Assembly: GCA_013396755.1 (NCBI GenBank)
Contig: VWZF01006750.1
Span: 452,339 to 516,338 of the forward strand
DNA length: 64,000 nucleotides
Direction: 5' to 3'
Source: Sclerurus mexicanus
Lineage: Eukaryota; Chordata; Aves; Passeriformes; Furnariidae
Within the stretch, counting starts at the first letter, position 1. Each line of letters opens with the position of its first letter. The notes under the pieces are model-generated. The model saw only the letters and a list, made by a program, of their open reading frames with translations, was not told where the DNA came from and did not search any database. Position numbers and translations under genes: made by a program. Shown piece after piece: positions 13,790-26,292 of the stretch.

Positions 13790-14505
13790 GTATGACATTG
13801 AATACTTTACTCCTGAAGCAGCAGGACTTGTGCAACTACCCCAGTGCAATGCTACAGCCTTGGAGAAGAGTGGCTGGAAAGCTGTCTGTCAGAAAAGCAT
13901 CTCAGGGTACTCGTCAACAGATGGCTGAACATGAGCGAGCAGCATGTCCAGGTGGGCAAGAAGCCCAATGGCATGCTGGCTTGGATCAGAAATAGGGTGC
14001 CCAGCAGGATTAGAGCAGTGATTGTGCCCCTGTTCTCAGCACCGCTGAGGCTGCATCTGGGTCCTGTGATCAGACTTGGGCCTCTACAATAAAGACATTG
14101 AGGTGCTGGAGTGTGTCCAAAGGGCACCAAAGCTGGTGAAGGGTCTGGAGCACAAATCTTATGAGAAGTGACTGAAGGAGCTGGGATTGTTTAGCCTGGA
14201 GAAAAGAAGGCTCAGGGGAGACCATAAAGGTCTCTACAACTATCTGAAAGGGGGTTTTAGCAAGGTAGGGATCAGTCTCTTCTCCCAGGTAACAAGTGAC
14301 AGGACAAGAGGTAATAATCTCAAGATGCTCCAGGTGTGGCTTGGATTGGACAACAGGAAAAATTCCTTCACTGAAAGGTTTGACAGGCTGCCCTGGTGGT
14401 ATTTAAAAGATGTGTTACTAAGGAACATGGTTCAGTGTTAGGTTAACGATTGGATTTGATGATCTTAAAGGTCTTTTCCAACCTAAACAATTCTATCATT
14501 CTATT
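13790..14505 (+). mobile_element. CR1 LINE fragment
   Basis: About 0.7 kb of CR1 in plus orientation. It includes 'agcagcatgtccaggtgggcaagaagcccaa', 'ctgaggctgcatctgggtcctg', 'ttgtttagcctggagaa', and the terminal GGTCTTTTCCAACCTAAACA with TTCTATCATTCTATT. Open frames at 13792-14441 lie inside it. It is the same subfamily as the copy at 22227-22789; both share 'cactgaggtgctg', 'ggagcacaaatc' and 'ctctacaactatctgaaag'. The exact 5' edge is uncertain. Confidence 0.9.
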
Positions 14506-14714
14506 TGTAAGAGGGGAATAGATTGCTGCCAGACTTTGAAACAACTGTGTATTGACTTACAAAAACACATGCACTCTGGATCTTTATTCAATTGCAGTTT
14601 ATATACATCAGATGTACAGGAGCTAAGCTTCACTACTATCTAACCCGGTTTAAATCAATCTTCCCAGAAAGTATGGTTTTGAGCTTCAGAACAGAATGTC
14701 ACTTTCAGACTTAC

Positions 14715-14756
14715 CTTTTTCTGTTTTCTCTTGTCCAGTTTCTTTTTCACTTTTCC
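14715..14756 (-). CDS. ASPH: ASPH exon: charged linker before the hydroxylase body
   Basis: This 42-nt, phase 1-1 exon encodes (G)KSEKETGQEKTEK. It precedes AKKKKKPKLL in the spliced product and corresponds to the human ETNRKTDDPEQKAK segment in position and charge. The acceptor is ATTCTAG after a T/A stretch; the donor is AAAAAG then GTAAGT, which is near consensus. It lies downstream of the junctate-type terminal exon, so it is used only in full-length transcripts. Confidence 0.9.
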
Positions 14757-17700
14757 CTAGAATATTAAAAATATAATTTCATTGAAATAAATTTATGTTA
14801 ACAGTTTATGATAAAAGAAGAGATACAAGAAAATTAAAACATACTCAAAATATAAATGAGCCAACAGGAATTTTTTTGTTCCATTTTTATTCCATAGATT
14901 ATTGTCTTAACTATATAGTTACCTATAAGGTCTTTTCCTGCAGATGCTTCAAATACTGTATTATTTTTTCAATCACAAAACATTTTCTGGAACTTTCCCT
15001 CTAGATATTTAGTAGATTTTGGTGATACACACTTACAATGCAAACTATTTTGCAAGAAAGACAATGTGTTCACTAACTAAAAAGTATTGGGAACACTAAC
15101 TTAATACATATATTGGATTAAAATGTGCAAAACAAAATCAATTGGAACCAAAGTCTCATTTTCAGAAATGGAATGGGCACCTGGAAGCTTTTGTCTTTCT
15201 GCAACTTCTAAAATAATTTAACAACTGCTTTGTAAACATTTGACTGCACAGATAAATATTAACTAAGCATTAAGACAGTCGGTGGCAAAGGCAGACTACA
15301 TCCTGTACCTAAATCATGTATGTGTACATCATGAAGGTGATAGATACATATTTTTCCCCTCTCTAGACATGTTTTGATCCTGCCTTACTCTATATTATAC
15401 AAGGCATCTTGCCTAACAAATCTAACACTGTTTCCAATTTTGTTCCAGTAAGCTTCCGGTATTTCCTCCTAATAAACTTAGAGAACACTAAGTTTAAACA
15501 GGGAGGTCAGTCGGCTTTTTAGTTAGTTATTTTCCTCTCTAACATATACTGCTTAATTTTGAGGTATTCTTATATATATTAAAAACATTTTCTTTAATTT
15601 CCAAGTCATTTAGAGACACCTTATCAGAATATTCAGCCTTCACTGTTTCTTAGGCTGACTGCTCATAAGCATTATAGTATGAATTAAATACACTACCATT
15701 AAAAAATGCTGGAAAATATTTCACTTTTTCACAGAAAAATGGGGTTAAGTACACACATGAAATCAAATTATTTAACATGGTAATTTCACTCTTTACTACA
15801 GGTTGACAACTGCTGCTACTGAATGTATGGACACTACAACCACTACAACTCTAACTTACATTCAGTACAAGACAGAATGAGCATGAACTTGATTATGATA
15901 TGGTAAATTAAGTAAATTTGGTCATGCTGAAAGTAATTCACCCCTTCAATTACATCATGAAATCTAGATTGTCAATTAAATTGAATGAAATGACAAAAGA
16001 TCTATAGAGTCATTACATACTAAGGGATAATTACTACCAAAACAGTATATTAATGGAAGCATTGTGCAGTACTTCCTAAAACACTGACTTTTCTATTTTT
16101 TGTACATATCATACAATAAATAAAATGGTTGAGTATATCTGTATGTCATCAGAAACACTGCATTTTAAAAAGAGCAATAATGCAGCTTGAAATAAGTCTA
16201 TATTTATAGTTTTTACACAGAACAGTTTATATATTCATATTTCTATTATTTTTACCAGCTCACATCACCATGATACAGCATGCTACTTAGTCACCCATTT
16301 CCCCTGAATCTTGTCCCTTATCAGCAACACAAATATTCTCACCTGACCTCTCTACTTCATTCTAGGTCACTCAGTAATCTGCTTGCACACATCCTGGACA
16401 TTCATGTTATTTCTCCAACTTCTTTGCCATCACAGTAATGCCGAGGTATGACCTCATCACTCTAAAGCCTGCTCCTATCTCCCATGTCTTGCCTGGCTTC
16501 ATGTTTCTTTATTACTGAGACTCATGCAACATATAACTTACAGCTCTCTATACCTATTTATGCACTGGAATCAGTTCTCCAAACTCTCTCAAGACTTTTT
16601 ACAACCTGCATTCTGCTAAATTAACTGTCATTGATTTCACCAAAGCCTCTCCAATGATTTTTTAATACTTCAGATTCTCCTAGGTAGCTGCTTTTGCAAT
16701 TCATCACAACTTGATCTTGTTAGGTCTGAAGATCTTGTTTCTCTCAGCTCTCACCACACTTAACTGAGAATTCACTTCAGCATCGTATTCAGCACATATT
16801 GCTTTGTCCCCCCACACTGATCCTTGGCATACTTTGATGGTGCAAAATGTTTTAACTATGCTATTTCTGACACAAGCTTTAAAGTGTGCTGTCTCCAAGA
16901 CAGAGATATGATAATAAATATTGAGACTATTTTGTCATCAACTTAAACTAATTGTAGCTCGAACAAAAAAAAAAAAAAAATCTTAGCTCTTCAAATCCCT
17001 CTCATTCTTTACTCAATTTCTCCATTTCCAGCAAAACAAATCCAGATCAAAATCACAGACAGAACAGCTTTAGCTAAGCTCTACAGGCTAGGACTGCTAT
17101 CACTGTGTAACATACGCACCAGGTATTCCCAAGAAGGTTTCTACCATGAAGAGTAAATTTAGTTTTCATATTACAATACATCTAAATGTTTGTGATTGCA
17201 TGTGACAATGACCCAAATCACAATTAAAAATGTATTTCAGACTTTGTAGTTTTTACATGAATATCAATCAACACTATAACTGTACAATTTATTTACATAT
17301 ACACAACTTTTGAAACATTACAAACGATATTCAGTAAAAACATTACATTTTTTAGCATCTTTCCTATGTCAAATCTTAGCCATTTTCTTTATTCATTAGA
17401 AAGAAGTGCCATGGTGTGGTACCTTTTCAATTACAGATAACGTTTAAAAGTCGCTTAACTTGTAGTAAGCTGTCAGTATTAAAATAAAACTTTAGTATCC
17501 TACCCTTTACTTATGGTATTTCTTCCTGTGATTTCTGGAAAAAGCATCTGAATCCAAGATTTCATAGATTTACTGAGATATAACAAGAGGCAATGCAGTA
17601 ATGTGAAAATATAAAAAGAAACATAATCTTTTGACTTTTTCTTAGACTAATATTCAGCAGTATTTGATCATTAAAGCTATGGAGGTGTTTTGAAAACTGA

Positions 17701-18206
17701 AAAGGTCAAGGAAGATTCTTCCTTTCAAATGGAGAACTGTGGAGACCTTACTAGATTTTTGATTTAACTGTGGATCATAACCATAATATTCTGTATGAAA
17801 GGTAGATACCAATTTTCCCAGACACTTGTGTTTGCTAAAGAATGCTATCTCATCCATTTTACGTTACAAACAGAAATGATGTATCAGGGGAAAAATTCAT
17901 GCCAAACCGGCTGCAGAATGTCAATACTCCAAAAGTACACACATAATGCAACTATAGAAGACACAGACCATAAAGTACTGCCCATTTCCTTTGCATAACA
18001 CCAGCCAGAAATAAAGTTAATTTTACTTGCTATATTTCCTCCTCCTTGTAAGTAACGCTTTCAAATGTATTTTTAGATATTCAAATTGACAGTTTAAAAA
18101 AATAGCATTAATTAGTGACTTAGTGAAATATTTATCCCTATAGTTAACATCTACTACATTTGGGAATAAATGACGACACTACGAAGACAAAGATATTCTT
18201 CTGTGT
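14757..18206 (-). other. ASPH intron between junctate-type 3' end and next linker exon
   Basis: Noncoding for the gene. A more C/T-rich block at about 16260-16700 runs on the plus strand into an AATAAA (16913-16918) and a 16-A tract (16965-16980); see findings. No CR1 was recognised. Nothing else could be identified. Confidence 0.7.
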
Positions 18207-20056
18207 TTTATTGCGGCCAAACATTAAAATGGATTAAATATACATTGTTTTCAAAGTCCACTTGACCTTGCTCAGCTTGGCATATTTTTGTAAACATGAA
18301 GCACATAAAATCACATACCCAGTTACAAAATACTTTAAATTTGATCACAGCATAATATACTCTCACAGTCCCATAATTCTACAAATAGGCTGCCACTGTT
18401 ATATAAAAAGTCCTCCATTCACCATTCTAAAATTATTACCAAGATTCCTCACAAAATATGGCTTTGTAAAAATTATTGCTCTGCAATTCACAATCACAGG
18501 TAATTTTACTAAAACATCCCATCCCAAAACACATCACAGTCTATGAGTATTATTGCTTTCTTGAAAAGTCTAAAGAAATCACTTTGGGACATCTGTATTT
18601 GCTGATCAGGTGGAACACTCATGAGGAGCCTTACTGAAATCCCAATACCAAAAAAAAGGCAAGCATATATAATGCCCCTTTCATTATAAATGTAAGCATC
18701 TAGAAACCTGACTTCAAAACAGTATTACAGAACTTGAAAGTCTCCCTGTAAACCCAAAGGCAACCACTGTCAGGTTACCAAATTGATTTTTTTATTTTAA
18801 TAAATTTATCTTACTTTATTTCTCCTAAGCTCCTGTATCAGGCTTGGCAACTTCCTAAAATCACAGCAATTATTCCTGAGCCAAAAAGGAACACATGCAA
18901 AGTACCAAAGAATAAAATATGTCTCCATAATTGTGGAACAGCAGCACAGAACAGGTAAAAACCACACCTGTTATATTAAAATACTAAAGCACTCACAGTC
19001 TAAATTTCAGATGTACCATTTATAAGAGCATTGATAATTGCAGGTCTTAAATATTGACATAGTACTTTTCCTAAGGTTGAATTTCCAAAGTTTTTTTTTC
19101 TTTTTTAAAATAAAGTTGCAAATCAAGTATACAAACCTGACTTTTTAAATAATTGACTGAATATAAAGCTTACTAAATCCAGCTTTGAGAGAATTATATT
19201 GGAAGGCAATAAGAAAGAACTTTACTGAATTCAATCTGATTCCAGCAACTCAGTTTTGTTGTAATCTCCGCAGATTCCCTGCCAGGCTATCATGTAATCT
19301 CCAGACATTTTTACTTTATAAATCAAATGGGCATAAATAAAAAGTTCTAATTCACACATAAAGAGTTTTTGAAAAGTGTAATTTAGTAATCAGCCCTTTT
19401 ACTAGTATAAATAAAACACACACATTTTGTAGCTTGTTAGGCTATTTTAAAAATCACCTGAAATTCATGTAGTGTAACTGTTGACATAACATCAGTGCAA
19501 AGAGAGAAGTCAAACTTCACAGCATAATGTGTGCCTGATTAGTGTTTTTAATAAAATGCAATTAAGCTGTATGCTATCTCAGCAGTTATAAAACATTTAA
19601 AAATCCGTAATACCATATGTTTCATTTGACCAAACTGCTCTGTACATACTGCATGAATCCACAACAAAAGATATATATTAAAATCTGAAAAAATGTACTT
19701 GCTGCTATGTTATAAATAGAATATTAACAATTGCTTAAATAGTACATGAAATGCAGCTCAAAGTTGCAACTCTGCCACAAACACAGAAGAATTCACTAAA
19801 TAATGAATTCACTAAACTCAACCAAGGGAAAAAAAGAGTAATATCAGACAGGAATGTAAACTAAACATCCAAGTGTTAAAAATGCTTACTAAAATGACAG
19901 TTGGCTAAAACCCAGTTACGACATCTTAGTGCTCATTCCCCAAACCCTGAACTGCTTGGTAATTACATCATAATATCTATTACAACCATCTGCTCCCCTT
20001 TTGTAGCGTATGGTTAGGGCTGGTCCTCCTGTTGTAGGGACTTTTCTTTTGAAGCT
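18207..20056 (-). other. ASPH: candidate 3' UTR of the junctate-type ASPH transcript
   Basis: This region follows the stop at 20057-20059. Reading on the minus strand, AATAAA signals lie at 18815-18820, 18791-18796 and 18207-18212. The last (GCAATAAAACAC context) is followed by a T/G-rich stretch, as expected for a cleavage site. Which signal is used cannot be told from sequence alone. If the terminal exon is not used, this is simply intron. Confidence 0.5.
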
Positions 20057-20064
20057 TTAAATAT
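20057..20064 (-). CDS. ASPH: ASPH alternative terminal exon (junctate/humbug-type end)
   Basis: On the minus strand a strong acceptor (TTATTTTTTCAG) is followed by ATATTTAA. With the phase-1 G from the preceding exon (25269-25313) this gives GAT ATT TAA, that is Asp-Ile-stop. From memory, the short human junctate/humbug form ends ..EVPPDT, also with Asp plus one residue after the equivalent exon, so the position and length agree. The product would keep the anchor and acidic Ca-binding linker but lack the lysine-rich segment, TPRs and dioxygenase. The coding part is only eight nucleotides. The call rests on the acceptor quality, the phase and the match in gene position. Confidence 0.7.
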
Positions 20065-22226
20065 CTGAAAAAATAAGGGGAAATCTATATTAAAGGACCA
20101 ACCAAAACACAACTTAGTCTAAAACAACAACAAAAAAATCTTAAATGCTAAAAAATGCAACTTTGTATCAGACTAGTAAGTTTGAGAAAGCTATAATTTC
20201 TAGCTTCTACTGTAACAAATATACACAAAGTTGCTGTATAAGGTGGGAAATGTAAACTTTTAAATATTTATCTATGCAGTAGATTTTTTATTACCATATG
20301 GCACTTCATTTACCTTGTAAAGGAAATCTAGGCCATGTCACAAACGCATTAAAACAATTTTTTGTTTTGTTGTTCTTTGGGGTTTATTTTTTGTTGTTTT
20401 GGTTTTGGGTTTTATCTGTTAGAGTGAAAGATCATTGGAAAAGAGGAGCCAGGGAATAAGGAAGGGTCAAAGTTCTAAAGTGGAAACTTCTCTACACAAG
20501 GGATTTCAGTAGTTGGTAAAATAAAAGTAGGGTTATAAAATTGTCAAGGGTATGAAGTGTAGGGGAGAGTGGGACAAACCACAGGTATTTTAAATCTGAA
20601 CTCATACAAGAGGGATCAAAAGCCAAATACAGAGAGCAATGGTATCCCAAAACCTGCAATATGTCTTCCCTAAAATATATGTTCAACAAATACAACTCTA
20701 TCACATCCATTGCAATTTATGTGCTGGCAAAAAACAGGATTAGCCAAAAAAAACCTGAACCAGTAATATCTGAAGCTGGTCTATCATACCACCCAAGTGC
20801 ATTACTTACAAAAATGCAGACCATAACTGAAGCTAAAGTAGCCTATGTCTAGAAAATAATAGGGGTAATAATTTCAGAAAAAAACTAAGAGAATTGGCAA
20901 ACAGTACCTGCAGATACCTAAACGTGTATTTTAGTAGTATTACTTTTTTTGGGTGATATACCTCGAAGTCAGCAAAAAACTTTTGACTTTCACTCCAGCA
21001 TATTCAAATCTCACATCCAATCTCTTCACTGATGATGAGAAAATGTTCCTCAGAGCTAAATTCAGCCTCTGAACTATTTCCTGTTTTCTTTCCCAAACAA
21101 CTAAATTCCTATGTTTTAGTTAAGAATCAAACAGCTGCTCCCAACCTGATACAAACTCATGCCATCATGCTTGAAATGCAGTTGCATGAATTTATACTAG
21201 TAAAAAATAAGGAGCCTATAATGACATTTCTGAATTTCTTGTACACTGCCTTAAGTTAGGTATATTACATAACAAGATACATATTTCATAAATGTAGAGA
21301 GTGCATATGTCTATAAAGGCGTTCTTCATTCAGAAGAGAATTCTTGACTATCTCTAGTACAATGAACTTCAATATTACTATCACCGAGAGAACAGGAAAT
21401 ATTAGCTTTGAATACCTGAACACAAAGACTTCTGACAACAGAATCCCCATGTTGAATCCTACATCACAAATAACATATTAAAAAAAAAAATCCCTGGTAA
21501 ACATGAATGCCATATTCTAAGAGGAAAATCTGAGAGTAACGTTGCTTTCAAACTGAGATTCATAAACAAAAACCGCAGGTAACCACACTTAATAGTAGAA
21601 AGAAATAATATTTTAATACTAACTTTCAATCATAGTTAATAGCAATTTATCTCCTGTTTCTTTTCTGTTTTCTGAGATGCTACTTGAATTCTACTTTATA
21701 TGCTAAAACAGCAAGATATTTAGAATAAATGATAAAGATTCTTGAGTATGTTGGTGCACTGCTGCAGATTTTGTGCGGACCAAACTATTTTAATCTTCCA
21801 CTTCCTAAACAAAGAATCATGTACATGGTACTACATCTAATAACTACCTGTGTCTTTAATAACTGAATAAATACATTTTGAGTGTTTCTGTCACCTTTTT
21901 CCCTGTGAAGGGACAAAGAAAATAATTCATTCCTTCCAGTGCTGCCACTATTATGTGTTTCCACAAGATATGCCAGGATAGAGGTAAGGGTAATCTCGTG
22001 ATTTAAGAAGTGTCTTGCACTAGTTTTGAAAACAACACAGGTTAAAAAAAACAAAACTAAAAGATCTATTGAAAGGATCAGAAATGCATACTATGTCAAA
22101 GAAGAACAAGCTGTTTCTCATTCTAACAGCGTTTGAAACCCGTAAGGATTCTTTTAGTATCATAGTACAACAAAAGGAGAGTGGACAATTAGGTTCAATT
22201 CCACTGTCCTATTTGAAAATACATCT

Positions 22227-22789
22227 GCAATTAAAGGAGTGATCATTCCCCTGTACTCAGCACTGGAGAGGCTGGACCTTGAATCCTGTGTTAAGTTTCA
22301 GGCCTCTCACAACAAGAAAGGCACTGAGGTGCTGAAGCATGTCCAGAGAAGGGCAACAGAGCTGGTGAAAGGTCTTGGAGCACAAATCCTATGAGGAGTG
22401 GCTGAGGCAGATGGGGCTGTTTAGCCTGGAGAAGAGAAGGCTCAGGGGAGACATTATTGTTCTCTACAACTATCTGAAAGGAGGTTGTAGCCAGGTGGGA
22501 ACTGGTCTCTTCTGCCAAGTAACAAGTGACAGTTAAGAGGAAACAGCATCAAGTTGTGCCAGAGAAGGTTTAGACCGGATATGAGGAAAAATGTCTTCCC
22601 TGAAAGGGTGTTTAAGCACCAGAACAGGCGGCCCAGGGAAGTGGTGCAGTCACTGCCCCTGGAGGCATTTAAAAGACATGTAGATGTGGCACACAAGGGC
22701 ACCATTTAGTGGTGGACATGGCAGTGTTAGGTTTACAGATGGACTTGACCTCAAGGATCTTTTCCAACCTAAATGAGTTTATGATTCTA
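22227..22789 (+). mobile_element. CR1 LINE fragment
   Basis: This fragment includes 'cattcccctgtactcagcactgg', 'gcatgtccagagaagggcaac', 'tggggctgtttagcctggagaagag', 'ctctacaactatctgaaagg', 'ggcggcccagggaagtgg', and the tail TTTTCCAACCTAAATGAGTT with TATGATTCT. Plus orientation, same subfamily as 13790-14505. Confidence 0.93.
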
Positions 22790-23079
22790 ATAGCATATTT
22801 TGGAAACCATGACTACTGTACAAAACAACTAAGATTTTTTTTATTTTTTTGTGACGGTAGGAACATTAATTTACTGCTGCAACACTGAACCCTAAGTTAT
22901 AGCACAAAAGTGATAGAAATATGGTCCAAAAACCCAAATATTAAACATTTCAATTTGGCACCTGTATTCTGAATTTGATTTTTAAATAGTATATGTAAGA
23001 CAAGAGATCATCTCAATATCTTCATGTCAATACAACTGGCACTGTGCAGTTGAATTATCTACTGTTGAAATTTTGTAAT

Positions 23080-23084
23080 AGTCC
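23080..23084. repeat. target-site duplication, left copy
   Basis: AGTCC immediately precedes the LTR start TGTTACAC. It is identical to AGTCC at 23943-23947. Confidence 0.85.
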
Positions 23085-23942
23085 TGTTACACACCAGATC
23101 AGTGATTATAGGGCCAGATCCACATTGTAGGAGGTGCGTGTGTGTGTGGAGGGGCAGGGATAGGTTGAACCTCACAGAGCTGGCCTGGCATTGTATTCCT
23201 CATGGCAGGGCCTGGGGCCCATATGGGGAAGACCTGGAGCAGCTGCCAGTCACAAACAGCCTGGGAAAACTTCTAACACCCCACAGCTCCTGGAGCCCCT
23301 GACCCAGCTCAGACTGGCAGGGACAGTGAGAACACTGCCCTCACCCTGCTCTGGAACCCCAGAGTGGCCGATGGGTCAGAGGCCCCACTTGGGGGGTTTG
23401 GTCACAGAGACCAGAGCAGATAAAGAGGCAGCACAAGGTCTCAATTGCAGGCCCTGGTCTGTTCTCCTCGGAGCCATCAACATGTGACCTGAGTGATAAC
23501 TATGTTCTTTCTCCCCTCTTTTTCTACCTTTATTCTTTCTTAATTTCTCTTCCTTTATTCTTTTCTTGCTCTTGTGGGTAACTTAACCACTTATATTCTG
23601 TAAGTTATGGGTACCTAACTTAAGCTGCATGGAGTTTGTGTTTGCTAAGTGTAACAAAGGTTCTCTATAACAATGCTTGTTAGTCCTAGTAATCTATTGT
23701 AATGCTGCTTTTGTGAAATTGCATGTTTTTTCCTGTAAATCCCTTTTTGTCAAAACACCTATATTCTCACCAAATTAAAAGAAATCTCTTAGAGAAAGAT
23801 GCGTCGTTATTCTTTGGACATAAATTCAAAGTACCAAAGAACCAATGGCTCTACAAGAGTTCATGTGAATGAAATTTCTTGGATCCAGAAATTAAAGTGT
23901 AACACATGGTAAAAGCTGAGCCTTGGGGACCGGGGTGTAACA
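23085..23942 (+). mobile_element. solo LTR of an endogenous retrovirus
   Basis: The 858-bp unit begins TGTTACACACC and ends CCGGGGTGTAACA. The ends are TG..CA with an 8-bp inverted repeat (TGTTACAC / GTGTAACA), and AGTCC is duplicated on both sides. The left half is GC-rich compared with the surrounding intron. A 'cagataaag' TATA-like element (near 23415) and an AATTAAAAG signal (near 23776) favour plus orientation, antisense to ASPH. No internal retroviral sequence adjoins it, so it is a solo LTR left by recombination between two LTRs. The 5-bp duplication fits ERVL-like families better than 4- or 6-bp families, but the family is not identified. Confidence 0.9.
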
Positions 23943-23947
23943 AGTCC
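23943..23947. repeat. target-site duplication, right copy
   Basis: AGTCC immediately follows the LTR end TGTAACA and is identical to the left copy. Confidence 0.85.
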
Positions 23948-25268
23948 TTTAAGGGCCTTTCTGATAAAAAAACCCCATCTTTTCTTCTTCTACAGTTCCA
24001 ACTTAATGCACAATAAACTAAATGAAGACTACTTTTGCTGAACTTCTTGCCATGCTGTCAAAGCAACTACTGTTTGTTTTTGCACTGATTAGAAGCCTTG
24101 GTTAAAAACTCCATATTCACTGTGAAACAAAACATTTCAGATAAGGCATCTATTGATTGATATCTATGGCTTCAAACATTTCAACACACCATGTGGCTGT
24201 TGTGACAAATAGATTAGAAAGACCACACAGACAACACAATTACCTATTAATATGAGCATTTCAAGTCACCTCAGTTAAGGTTCCACACAAAAATTTTAAA
24301 AAAACAAAACCATTATGCCTTCAATCTGTACTGGGCAACCTTAAAGGCCTCCTATGTTTTTTCACTTCTCTGGTTACTTTTGGCATGACCAAGAACCAAA
24401 CAGAAGTTTCCTTTACTGCAAGGGAAAACAAAACCCCCACAGAACTCTCTGAGGACCTCACCTCATACGAACTTCTGCATAGTGCCAAGATTAACTAAAC
24501 CAAAAAGGTGCTCAGGGCTAATGAGAACAAAACAGAAATACTTGCATGAGGGCTCTTTGATTGCAGCTTCTCCAATCTACTGTGCCCAGATACAACCCTG
24601 TTTCACTCAACACAACTACTTTGTTACAACCAACAAACTAGCACATTGCAGTAATTAAGTCCAAGAAGCAGGTGAAATGTTACAACAGTCTTCAAATATG
24701 GAAGCCACTTAGCTACTCTAGAAATGGCTTCTGTAAACTCTCTGTTTACTACTGGCAGGCAATAGATGGAAGTGCTCCCGTTCTTGAAATCAGTTATGTC
24801 AAGAAGGATGTAATGGCATGACAAAAAAGTCCTGTTTCCAAAGCAGTGCCCAAAGAGTGTACCACAGCCAGACTCCAGTATTTCTGACTGAGAGAGAATC
24901 AATACTATCACTATCCACGATTAGTTACCCCGGAAAGGAAGTATGCATGTATTTCGACACCTGAAATTGTTGTACTTCCCTTTACAGCAAAACTATCCAG
25001 TTCTGTCTGAAATCATTAAAAACTAAGTTTTACATTAAAACTACTCACGGTTTACTTGGAATGCTTTCATATAACCCAGTAACTACTACAAGAATGTTTC
25101 AAGTACAATAAAAAAATTATTGCTTCAAAACCAAGAAGCAACTTTGACAATAATATTCCTTCACTTCTCTTGGCAGAGTAATTTGATTACAAATTTCTGT
25201 GTAGCTAGAGCTTCATTTTTTCTTTTGAAAAAAAAAACCCAAACCCCAAGCATTTAAGATTGACTTAC

Positions 25269-25313
25269 CCCCTTGAACATCATTTGAATAGTCCTCAGCT
25301 TGAACAGGCATTT
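25269..25313 (-). CDS. ASPH: ASPH linker exon EMPVQAEDYSNDVQG
   Basis: This 45-nt, phase 1-1 exon encodes EMPVQAEDYSNDVQG. It sits where human ASPH has IFPVEEQQEVPP (the PV-plus-acidic pattern is retained). The acceptor is TTTACAG; the donor is GGGGG followed by GTAAGTC. It is the branch point between the junctate-type end (next acceptor at 20064) and the full-length continuation (acceptor at 14756). Confidence 0.9.
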
Positions 25314-26292
25314 CTGTAAATCAAAAATGTAAAAATAATTCAAACTGGACTGCTCTCCAACTATTTGTAAAAAGCCTATTTTTTTCCCTTTTGTTCAAAA
25401 CAGTGACCTACCAAGACCGCTCTGTAAATACTACTTTTGCAGAAGTGGGATGCAATTTTTTTCCTCAGCTGAATTTTTCCAAGGGAAAGGTTAACACTCC
25501 AGTAGGCAAATGAGTAAATAGCAGGATTGCAGTTTCAAAAATGATGCTTCAAAATTCTGAAACTACCATCCAAAGCACAAATCTCTCACAGTTTCACGTG
25601 CTATCACAGTATGGACTTAGAAAAATTCATACACTTATGTTGCCAGCTGCAGTTGCGAAATACTTGACTTCAAAATTCAATTGTTTTTAATTCTATACGT
25701 ACGTTTAAATTAGACATGTCATATAGCACCAAGTATTATCAATGCTGATAGGCTGAAGGCTGCACAGAGTCCATATTAATGCATGGAGAGAGTCAGGCTC
25801 ACCAGAAAAAAAAACACAATAGCCAGGATTCTGTCTGTAGACAGTAAGAAGAGCCAAGGAGATACACTCCCTGACTTGGGAAGCCCATAAATAGAGCTCA
25901 AAGCTAGGGAGACATTCCACTTTATTTCTCACTTATACCCTCTTTCCAGGTATGCACTACTCACTGGCTGGTAGGAAACAGAGCAAAGAAAAATCTTCAG
26001 TTTCATCATATGGCCTAAATATGGCCATTTTTATCAATGTAAGTTTTTTTGAGCAGGGAGCACTCAACTTCTAAAATTGAAGAGTGCTATGAAAGCCATT
26101 AAAATATTGTCATTAAAAAACCCCAAGATGATAAATTCCAATAACACAGGTATGTTTGTCCTCAAGAGAAAGAAGTTGCAGAAAAAGTTATGAATGTATT
26201 TTTATTGCAGCCTAAAATTCTATTCCACAATCTTTATTGCTTTCCTTTTTTTTTTTTAAGTGGCAAACACAAGGAAAACATAGCATACAGAC

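Larger units (their letters stand above)
2380..14714 (-). other. ASPH intron, 12.3 kb
   Basis: This is the largest intron in the window. It holds CR1 fragments at 2783-3319, about 8821-8865, 9781-9866 and 13790-14505. No exon-like segment was found between them on either strand. An open frame at 12235-12474 (plus strand) lacks recognisable domains. A pyrimidine-to-AG signal before 12115 is on the strand opposite to the gene. Confidence 0.85.
20065..25268 (-). other. ASPH intron
   Basis: A 5.2-kb intron. It contains a CR1 fragment (22227-22789) and a solo LTR (23085-23942). A T-rich plus-strand stretch at 20355-20415 includes GGGGTTTATTTTTTGTTGTT. Nothing else was recognised. Confidence 0.85.

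Noticed and set aside
13792..14441. Open frames of 67-92 codons
   Set aside because: Inside a CR1 copy; they match LINE sequence, not a host gene.
22291..22705. Minus-strand open frames of 75-83 codons
   Set aside because: Antisense translations of the CR1 at 22227-22789.
23102..23487. GC-rich open frames that look gene-like
   Set aside because: They fall inside the solo LTR (23085-23942), have no retroviral or host domain, and owe their length to its higher GC.
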